Below, piece by piece: positions 38,203 through 44,332 of a DNA stretch of 44,332 nt; positions within the stretch are counted from its first letter, which is position 1, and each line of letters begins with the position of its first letter. The position numbers were made by a program, and so were the translations under genes. The stretch is from NCBI GenBank assembly GCA_030648295.1, contig JAUSID010000091.1, positions 1-44,332 on the forward strand, in the 5' to 3' direction. A model generated the notes under the pieces. That model was not told where the DNA came from. It saw nothing but the letters and a program-made list of their open reading frames with translations, and did not search any database. This DNA is from Opitutaceae bacterium (GTDB lineage Bacteria; Verrucomicrobiota; Verrucomicrobiia; Opitutales; Opitutaceae).

Positions 38203-40434
38203 CTACCGGGCTTCGTCCTCGCCGTCCGACTTTGACATCACGACGTAGTAGTCCTTGTAGGACTTGTCGTAATACTGCGCGTAATAATAACCGGATACGG
38301 CGAGGTTCAGGCCGTTGAGGACGGCGCCGAAATTCGGGACGTTGGCCTCCTGAAGCTTCTTCGCCGCAAACTGAGCCGCCTTCCGGCGTACCTTGTTGAA
38401 GAAGATGGTGAAGATCGAGCCATCGACCAGCGGCAGCACGATGAGCGCGTCGCTCACGGCGGCCAGCGGCGGTGTGTCGATGAACACGCGGTCATAACGC
38501 TTGCGGAGATCCGAGAGCATTTGCTCGAACGACTTGCTGTTCAGTATCTGGGTGGGATTTTTCGCGCGGCCGCCGGCCGGCAGAACATCGAGGTTCGGAT
38601 GGACGTTGCGCAGCACGACATCGTCGAGGGTCGCCTTGTTTGCGCAGACGTCGATCACGCCCTTGAGGTTCTCGAGCCGGAACGACTTGTGGATATTTGG
38701 CTTCCGGAGATCGCAGTCGACGATGATCACCTTTTCGCCGTGGGCGGCGAACGTGAGGGCGAGATTCGTCGAGATGAACGACTTGCCCTCACCCGGGATT
38801 GTGCTCGTTGTCAGGATACACTTCGCGTTCTTGCTTTCGTCCTTCAGCCGCAGGCTCGAGTGCAGCGTCAGGAACGCCTCGGAGACCTGCCGGTCGGCGT
38901 TGTTCACCACCACCGTCGCCTTGTCCGGCTGGTCCATGCGCTTGACCTGCGGGATGATTCCGATCAGCGGCAGGCCGACGACGCCCTCGATGTCGAACGA
39001 GCTCTTCACGCGGTCATCGATGAACGCCACGAAGAAGGCGAAGGCGAGTCCGAGGCCAAGGCCACCGACGACGCCGAGACCCAGGTTGAGGGGCACGTTG
39101 GGCGAAATCGGCTTGTCCTCCGGGGGCGGCACGGCCTTGTCGACGATACGCGCATTCTGGGTCGCAAAGTTGCTCGACATCGAAGTCTCGGTCTGGCGCG
39201 CGATGATGGTTTGCAGCAACGCCTCCTGCGTTTTCAGTTCGCGCTCCCGCTTGTTGTACTCGAGCGCGAGGCGGTCGAGCTGCAGCGATTCCTCCGTGCG
39301 TTTTTCCAGGAGTTGCATCCCCTGCTCGTAATTGCGCTGGGCCGCCTGCTGCTCGGCTTCGATCTGCGCGGCAATCTGATCAATCGCTTTCTTCAGCTCG
39401 CTCTGGTTTTCCGCGAGCTGGTTCTGCGCCTTGATCATCTCGGGGTGCTTGCCCTTGTAGCGTTTCTCCAGCTGCGCCAGCAGGATCTTCTGCTTGGCGA
39501 GTTCCTTCGACAGTTCGATGATCGAAGGCTGGCTGGCGATGAAGCTGAGCTCACTGAGATCCCCCCCGCTGGCGCGGCGTTCCTGCACCTGCTTCAAACG
39601 GATGTTGGCGACGTTGAGCGTCTGTTCCGCCTTGGTCGCATCGGCACTGACCGTTTTCAGCGCCTCGTTCACGATGTCCTTGCGCGAGTCGAGGGACACC
39701 ATGTTGTTCTTTTCCTTATACGCCTGAATCTCGGTCGCCAGCTGATCGACCTGGCGGCGCTGGAGATTGATCGTTTCCTTGAGGTCGTCGACCGCCTTGG
39801 TCGACATGCTCATCCGGAGCAGGGTGTTGTGCTCGAGGTACGCATCCGCGAAGAGATTTGCCACCTTTGCGGCCACCATGCGGTCCGGATGCTGGAACGC
39901 GATGTTCACCACGAGGGTGAGCCGCTGCGGGATGATCTTCCGGTTCTTCTTCAGCTGCGTCATCACGTAGTTCAGATCCGCGGTGCTGCGCTCGTAGGGG
40001 GCGAGGAACTTGTTCAGGTCGTCGCCCTTGATGCGTTCCGCGACCATCTGCACGATCGTATCGCTCTCGATGACCTTGATCTGCGTGTTCAGATCCTCCG
40101 CGGACCGGATGTCCGTGTCGACGACCTGCTGCACCTGCATGATGGTCGGGTCCCGGCGGAAAATCTGCACGGTGGAGCTGGCCTGGTAGATTCGAGTGTC
40201 GCTCAGCGTGTAGACGAGCGAACTCGAAAACACGACGAGGAAGACGACAACGATGTACCAGATCCGCTCCCGCAGGATCAGCAGGTAGTCCTGGAAGGTC
40301 CGCTGGACCTGGCCCCCGGTGGCATCGCCGCTGTAGCCGTATCCGACTTCAGAATATCCAGCGTAGTTGCCACCGTAGTTGTAATTGTAACTGCTGCTGC
40401 CTTGGACCTGTTTAAGGTCGGAATCGTTGGACAT
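38203..40434 (-). CDS. Wzc-like polysaccharide co-polymerase and BY-kinase
   Basis: A 743-residue fused chain-length/tyrosine-kinase protein. Residues 13-36 are a Tyr/Gly-rich cytoplasmic start; membrane segments lie at about 58-76 and 449-472; between them is a Wzz-like periplasmic domain with long coiled coils (about 210-410). The kinase has Walker A STIPGEGKSF (K551), Walker A' IIVDCDLRKP (D573) and Walker B VFIDTPP (D653). The C-terminal Tyr cluster (Y716-Y730, SGYYYAQYYDKSYKDYY) is the autophosphorylation site. It controls assembly and length of an exopolysaccharide with the Wza-like protein encoded 9 bp upstream. Confidence 0.95.
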   Translation of the reverse strand: MSNDSDLKQVQGSSSYNYNYGGNYAGYSEVGYGYSGDATGGQVQRTFQDYLLILRERIWYIVVVFLVVFSSSLVYTLSDTRIYQASSTVQIFRRDPTIMQVQQVVDTDIRSAEDLNTQIKVIESDTIVQMVAERIKGDDLNKFLAPYERSTADLNYVMTQLKKNRKIIPQRLTLVVNIAFQHPDRMVAAKVANLFADAYLEHNTLLRMSMSTKAVDDLKETINLQRRQVDQLATEIQAYKEKNNMVSLDSRKDIVNEALKTVSADATKAEQTLNVANIRLKQVQERRASGGDLSELSFIASQPSIIELSKELAKQKILLAQLEKRYKGKHPEMIKAQNQLAENQSELKKAIDQIAAQIEAEQQAAQRNYEQGMQLLEKRTEESLQLDRLALEYNKRERELKTQEALLQTIIARQTETSMSSNFATQNARIVDKAVPPPEDKPISPNVPLNLGLGVVGGLGLGLAFAFFVAFIDDRVKSSFDIEGVVGLPLIGIIPQVKRMDQPDKATVVVNNADRQVSEAFLTLHSSLRLKDESKNAKCILTTSTIPGEGKSFISTNLALTFAAHGEKVIIVDCDLRKPNIHKSFRLENLKGVIDVCANKATLDDVVLRNVHPNLDVLPAGGRAKNPTQILNSKSFEQMLSDLRKRYDRVFIDTPPLAAVSDALIVLPLVDGSIFTIFFNKVRRKAAQFAAKKLQEANVPNFGAVLNGLNLAVSGYYYAQYYDKSYKDYYVVMSKSDGEDEAR

Positions 40435-40443
40435 GTGGTCTGA

Positions 40444-41088
40444 TTAAAGGATGCGTTCTGGGACGAATACCAGGTCGTCAGGTTGCAGCATGATATTCTC
40501 GCGCTCGCCGCCCTTCATGATCGCGTCGACGTCGACCGTAATGGTCTTTTGCTCTCCGTCGGTCATCGTCCGCGTCAACTTCACGGCTCTCAGGCTCGCC
40601 AGCCGGCTTTGGCCGCCCGCCAGAGCGATGGCGTCGACAATGCTCAAGCCGCGTTCCTGCGGGAAGGGAATCCGCCCGGCCTTCTCCACCGCACCGACGA
40701 CGTTGACGCTACGTTCGGCGTATTTTTCGACGAATACATTCACCTGCGGTTCGACGAGGAAGTCCTTGTCGTAAAGCTGGCGAATTTTTTCCTCCGCCTG
40801 CCGCACGGTGAGCCCCTTGAGATTCACCGTCTGGATCAAGGGCAACGTGACGGTGTATTCCTGCGTGATACTGACCATGCCACCCTTGTTGATGTCCTCC
40901 TCCCCAAACACATGAACCTTCAACACGTCCTGCGGCTGAAGGACGTAGTCACGCTTCGTGGCGGTCGGGACGCGATTCGGCTCCGTTTTGACGCTGCCAC
41001 CTGGACCCGGCCCGGATGGAGCCGCGACCGACGGCAAGCCGGCGGCAAAAGCGACGAGAAAAAGTAGACTACGCGGGCTGCATTTCAT
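40444..41088 (-). CDS. Wza-like polysaccharide export protein
   Basis: A 214-residue exported protein with a signal peptide (LLFLVAFAAGLPSVAA). It has the polysaccharide-export domain (YVLQPQDVLKVHVFGEEDINKGGMVSITQEYTVTLPLIQTVNLKGLTVRQAEEKI) and one SLBB-type domain (SVNVVGAVEKAGRIPFPQERGLSIVDAIALAGG). It is shorter than E. coli Wza and has no lipobox Cys or clear C-terminal membrane helix, so the outer-membrane pore may involve the barrel protein encoded upstream. ATG 41088; a longer frame upstream overlaps the terminator and is rejected. Confidence 0.9.
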   Translation of the reverse strand: MKCSPRSLLFLVAFAAGLPSVAAPSGPGPGGSVKTEPNRVPTATKRDYVLQPQDVLKVHVFGEEDINKGGMVSITQEYTVTLPLIQTVNLKGLTVRQAEEKIRQLYDKDFLVEPQVNVFVEKYAERSVNVVGAVEKAGRIPFPQERGLSIVDAIALAGGQSRLASLRAVKLTRTMTDGEQKTITVDVDAIMKGGERENIMLQPDDLVFVPERIL

Positions 41089-41091
41089 GGC

Positions 41092-41132
41092 AAAAAAAAG
41101 ACGGAAGAAGACCCGAACGGTCTTCTTCCGTC
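41092..41132 (-). terminator. intrinsic terminator after the barrel gene
   Basis: On the minus strand a perfect 14-bp stem (GACGGAAGAAGACC) with a 5-base loop is followed by eight T. It lies 29 bp after the barrel stop and 4 bp before the Wza-like start, so it should reduce expression of the export genes relative to the barrel. Confidence 0.93.
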
Positions 41133-41160
41133 GAAACTTGGTCAAGCCGTCTTACTTCCC

Positions 41161-42261
41161 TTAATAGCGGAACTGCGCCGCCACGCTGAAAACGTTGTTC
41201 TTAAAGTCCGCCCCGCGCAGCTCGGAGCTGTAGTCGCGATAGACGTAGGCCGCGACAATTCGGGCATTGACGTTGATGATGTAGGACGTGCCGAGCTGGA
41301 ATTCCCAGTAGTCGTCCGTGCGGCGGGGATAATCGATGCTGCGGAAACTGAGTCCGGCATTGAGGCTCCAGTCGTCACTGACCTTGCTCGTGACCAGCCC
41401 ATTGAGGGTGAAGTTCTTTTGCTGTTCACCTTGCGGGCTGGTACCGAAATCGTTCGAGGCGCCGAACTGAAGATTCGTCTTCGGCGAAATCTCGTAGGCG
41501 AAGCTGGCATCGAGGCCCAGCATGCTCTCGTCACCACCACGGTCCAAGTCACGCTGACCGTAACCAACGGTGAACCGGCCCGTGAACTTCGGCGAGAATT
41601 CGCCGCGCGCGCCCACGTTGAAGTAGTGGTCGGTCGAGTCCTGGCCGAGGTCGACCTGATAGTCGCGATAACGATAACCCACGCTGAGGTCGACTTTCGG
41701 CGTCCACTTGTAGAAGAGATCAACCGGGATGCTGAGACTCTCGGAGTCGGTATAACCGGAGCGCTTGTAATCTTCGTTGACGTAACTCACGCCGGCACCG
41801 ATCGCGGTGAGTTGCGAGATTTCGACTTCACCATGGCCACCCGCGGAGAACACGTCGCGGCGGGTCAGCCCCCGGATGTCGGGTGTGTTTTGGTTCAGCT
41901 CATGGTAGCCGACGTTGAAATCGAGCTTCATCTTTCCGTCATCGAAGCGGGTGACGAAATCGCCCGAGAAGAGGTTCGAACCGAGACCGTCGTTGTCGGT
42001 GTAAATCGCGAACGCATCGACGAGAGTGAGCGCGCCCTTGAGCTGCGCATTCTTGCCGAAGGTCAGTTCGAGACCGGGATTGAGGTCAAAAATGATGTCG
42101 TCCGTCTTATCGCTGGCGAGGAAGACGTTATCGTCGAACCGCACGCCGAGCGTGCCGGTAACGAACAATTCGGCGCCATCTCCGATGGCCATGAAAGGAG
42201 CCGCTTGGCTGGCGGTGACCAGGGAGAGGGTGATTAACCCGACAGATATATACTTCTTCAT
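41161..42261 (-). CDS. outer-membrane beta-barrel protein, exopolysaccharide cluster
   Basis: A 366-residue barrel (signal MKKYISVGLITLSLVTASQA) of the type found beside exopolysaccharide export genes (BBP2-like). The mature sequence is a series of amphipathic strands (LFVTGTLGVRFDDNVFLASD, LKGALTLVDAFAIYTDND, VDLSVGYRYRDYQVDLGQDSTDHYFNVGARGEF) ending in VAAQFRY with an aromatic C-terminal residue. It probably serves in export or anchoring of the polysaccharide. ATG 42261; it is the first gene of the cluster and is followed by a strong terminator. Confidence 0.85.
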   Translation of the reverse strand: MKKYISVGLITLSLVTASQAAPFMAIGDGAELFVTGTLGVRFDDNVFLASDKTDDIIFDLNPGLELTFGKNAQLKGALTLVDAFAIYTDNDGLGSNLFSGDFVTRFDDGKMKLDFNVGYHELNQNTPDIRGLTRRDVFSAGGHGEVEISQLTAIGAGVSYVNEDYKRSGYTDSESLSIPVDLFYKWTPKVDLSVGYRYRDYQVDLGQDSTDHYFNVGARGEFSPKFTGRFTVGYGQRDLDRGGDESMLGLDASFAYEISPKTNLQFGASNDFGTSPQGEQQKNFTLNGLVTSKVSDDWSLNAGLSFRSIDYPRRTDDYWEFQLGTSYIINVNARIVAAYVYRDYSSELRGADFKNNVFSVAAQFRY

Positions 42262-42361
42262 TGGCGTGCTGTTGATGAGGCGTACAGAGAAGGCTTGAAC
42301 GACAGAATCGAAGGCCAGAGTCCGAACTTAGGTTTGCTTTTGCCAGCTCTCCCATGGGAAC

Positions 42362-42380
42362 GCACATGTTCATAATGTGC
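42362..42380. promoter_or_regulatory. inverted repeat upstream of the barrel gene
   Basis: GCACAT-gttcata-ATGTGC, about 100 bp before the barrel start codon. It is a possible dyad binding site; no protein is suggested by the sequence. Confidence 0.4.
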
Positions 42381-42458
42381 AAAACCATAGTTGAGTCAGC
42401 GGGGACGAATCCAAAGAGAGAGTAATACCTTGGGGCAAGTTTTTTCTCCGTCCGTTAC

Positions 42459-42476
42459 TTACCGGAATTCCGGTAA
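42459..42476. promoter_or_regulatory. perfect 18-bp palindrome in the divergent promoter region
   Basis: TTACCGGAATTCCGGTAA has every base paired. It lies in the 266-bp gap between the minus-strand export cluster and the plus-strand TPR gene, 52 bp from the latter's start codon. A dimeric regulator's operator shared by both transcripts is the simplest reading. Confidence 0.6.
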
Positions 42477-42527
42477 ACTAAAAGCTCGACAAACACTGCT
42501 AATCCTGCTCGGTCGTCGCCTCGCTCT

Positions 42528-44180
42528 ATGAGTCCGGTTGCGTCCGCCCCGCCGCGCACCGTTTCCATGCGACCAATGAGCCGGTTCCGTCGCTATTTTT
42601 TTTACCCGCGCGATGGATCAAAAACCCTCCGTGCCGGTGTTCGCTGGTCGCGTGTTTGCCTGGTTTGCGCCACCGGCATCGCGATGGCCTTTCTGCTGAC
42701 CGGCGGTGCAGTTGCGGCGTATCTGCGCTCGGCCCGCCACCTGGATGTGAGCTACGCCGATGTGCTCGCGCCCTGGCGCTGGCACCACCTGCGCGTCGTC
42801 CGGGGCAAACAGCTGATCGCGGAGGGATTCTCCCTCGCGCGGGCCGGACGGCACCGCGAAGCCGTGATGCATCTTCGCGCCGGACTCGCGCAAGTACCGG
42901 CGCATCGGGCCGGACGGTTGCTCCAGGCCAGGCTTCATGCGGAAGCCCGTCGCAACGACGAAGCGCGGCAGGTGCTGCTCGACGGGATTCCGCTGCACGC
43001 GGCGGACGCCCGGTATCTTTTCGCGGTCTTCGACTTTCTCCTGCGAAACCAGGAGGACGATCGCATCATCCTGCTCGCCCAAAAACTCCGGCCGAACCTT
43101 CCGGGCGAGAGCGAGGCGGCCGCAGTCGTGGGCATGGCGGGCGCGACCGCCAGTTTTCTCCGCGGCAACTATGATCAAGCCGATGACTTCCTCGATGCGT
43201 CACCGCCGATCGCGCGCTCGCGCGACGGCCGTTTGCTGCGCACGCGCGTCGAGTGGGAACGCGGTTATCGCGATCTCGCCCTGCTGACGCTGCGGATGCT
43301 GCAGGAGGAACGGCCGGCGGATGCCGAGGTGCAGCACGAGTTGATTCACCGCTTGCGGGAGTCCGGGGCGGCGGACGAGGCGCGGCGTCAGAGCGTCGCC
43401 TTTCAAATCGCCCATCCGCAGGCGATCGGCGCGCGGATCGAGTTGCTGCGTGCGTATTCTGATAATGGTGACACAGCCTGGTTCGAGCGCGAAACCGACG
43501 CCGCCCTCCGCGATTTTGCCACCGATGACGCGGCGCTGCTGGCCTTGGGCGATTATTTCGCCACCACCGGCAGGGTTTCACTCGTCGGGCGCGTCGCAAA
43601 ATTGGGGCGGGAACGCGGCCCGGTACTCGCGTACGCCTTTCTTGGCATCGAGGCGCAAATCGTCAGCCGCGATTACCGCGGCGCAATCGAATCCATTCGC
43701 GCCGTGCTCAACGAGCATCAGAGGGAAGCGCAGCCCCACCGGGCGCTGCTCGACAGCCTTCAGGCGGTCGCGTATCTGGCGCTCGGCGAGCGCGAGACCT
43801 CCCGGACGTTCCTCAACCATTTTCTCCTTCAACCCGGCCTCCGGGCGGACAACCTGCTCGCGCTCGCCAATCGATTTGTCGCCCTCGAAGCGCCGGACCA
43901 GGCTCGCCGTATTCTCACGCGCGCCGCCGAGGTCGATCCGAGGAACCAGGCCGCGGTCACGCGACTGGTGGAACTGGACCTGAACCTGAACCGAATCGAC
44001 GAATTGTCCGGTCACCTCCGCCTGCTGCTGGCGCTCCGGAAGCCCTCCCCGGACGTGCTGCGCGTCGCGCGGCACAAGCTGGGCAGCGACCTGTTTCTCT
44101 TTTCGTCGGATCGGCCGGCCGTGCTGGCTGCCGTCAGCGCCGCGCTCGAACAGCACCGCAGCCGCACCACCGGTCGCTAG
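42528..44180 (+). CDS. membrane-anchored TPR protein
   Basis: A 550-residue protein with a short cytoplasmic start, one membrane segment (about 45-68, CLVCATGIAMAFLLTGGAVAAYL) and a long helical region of TPR-like repeats (LIAEGFSLARAGRHREAVMHLRAGLAQVPAHRAGRLLQARLHAEARRNDEARQVLLDGI ... LANRFVALEAPDQARRILTRAAEVDPRNQAAVTRLVELDLNLNRIDEL). It should act as a scaffold, probably for polysaccharide synthesis or export, given the divergent export cluster. Later in-frame ATGs at 42567 and 42576 are possible starts. Confidence 0.8.
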   Translation: MSPVASAPPRTVSMRPMSRFRRYFFYPRDGSKTLRAGVRWSRVCLVCATGIAMAFLLTGGAVAAYLRSARHLDVSYADVLAPWRWHHLRVVRGKQLIAEGFSLARAGRHREAVMHLRAGLAQVPAHRAGRLLQARLHAEARRNDEARQVLLDGIPLHAADARYLFAVFDFLLRNQEDDRIILLAQKLRPNLPGESEAAAVVGMAGATASFLRGNYDQADDFLDASPPIARSRDGRLLRTRVEWERGYRDLALLTLRMLQEERPADAEVQHELIHRLRESGAADEARRQSVAFQIAHPQAIGARIELLRAYSDNGDTAWFERETDAALRDFATDDAALLALGDYFATTGRVSLVGRVAKLGRERGPVLAYAFLGIEAQIVSRDYRGAIESIRAVLNEHQREAQPHRALLDSLQAVAYLALGERETSRTFLNHFLLQPGLRADNLLALANRFVALEAPDQARRILTRAAEVDPRNQAAVTRLVELDLNLNRIDELSGHLRLLLALRKPSPDVLRVARHKLGSDLFLFSSDRPAVLAAVSAALEQHRSRTTGR

Positions 44181-44266
44181 CCCGCATTTTCCACCCTTGA
44201 AATGGTCTTCACCCGTGTCTGACCGCCAACATCCCAATGTTCCGGCGAGCGCCCCGCGTTCATGCG

Positions 44267-44306
44267 GGCTAAATGCATTCTGCTGGCCAGCAGAATGCCC
44301 TTAGCC
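44267..44306. repeat. inverted repeat downstream of the TPR gene
   Basis: GGCTAAATGCATTCTGCTGG and its near-complement CCAGCAGAATGCCCTTAGCC are directly adjacent, 87 bp after the TPR stop. No T-tract follows; REP-like. Nothing else is seen in 44181-44332. Confidence 0.65.
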
Positions 44307-44332
44307 GGGAAATCGTGGAGCGCGCGCCGGCG

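Noticed and set aside
38521-40443. 640-codon open frame on the plus strand
   Set aside because: Antisense to the whole BY-kinase gene, with Leu/Arg/Val-rich sequence typical of a reversed high-GC gene.

Overview
The window looks like the chromosome of a high-GC Gram-negative bacterium of the Verrucomicrobiota, most like Opitutaceae. Reasons: a DUF1800/DUF1501 secreted-protein pair next to type II secretion pseudopilins, secreted proteins with the Verrucomicrobia-style 'LSTRAQVG...LIRAVGP...GAYTA' domain, few recognisable Shine-Dalgarno sequences, many ATGA/GTGA gene overlaps, and intergenic DNA full of short-period repeats and REP-like palindromes. This is inferred from family recognition; no rRNA is present.

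Region 1 (1-6.3 kb, minus strand) holds an ApbE flavin transferase, an OmpR-type response regulator, a cupredoxin-like periplasmic protein, a sensor kinase and an outer-membrane barrel. It looks like a two-component, copper/redox-linked envelope module. Every larger gap carries its own tract of 7-bp-period repeats.

Region 2 (6.4-20.1 kb) is accessory DNA. It contains a short secreted protein, a 1.3-kb esterase-gene fragment between direct repeats, a radical SAM enzyme, a HigBA toxin-antitoxin module followed by a primase-helicase of the TOTE conflict-system type, and several small plus-strand genes (hypothetical, methyltransferase, membrane protein, lipoprotein). Many of these genes are followed at once by a recurring imperfectly palindromic element, so the stretch reads like a gene-cassette array. 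It also holds a RAYT remnant, a hydrolase fragment, DUF433/truncated DUF5615 and MntA-HepT.

Region 3 (20.1-34.3 kb) has a GspC/PilP-like secretin-system protein, a membrane protein and an acetyltransferase on plus. On minus is a long operon-like series: DUF1800, DUF1501, a GspG-like accessory protein, GspG, GspH, GspI, GspJ, GspK, GspL and GspM. It probably builds a type II secretion-like pseudopilus that exports or handles the large secreted proteins. The prepilin leaders of GspI, GspJ and GspK are abnormally long and made of heptad-repeat DNA.

Region 4 (34.5-38.1 kb) has a broken PPi-dependent phosphofructokinase, tRNA-Arg(CCT), a PIN/Phd-type toxin-antitoxin pair, ribosomal protein bS18 and the tRNA-modification enzyme TsaC/Sua5.

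Region 5 (38.2-44.2 kb) is an exopolysaccharide export module on minus (outer-membrane barrel, Wza-like export protein, Wzc-like BY-kinase), divergent from a membrane-anchored TPR protein on plus. A perfect 18-bp palindrome lies between them.
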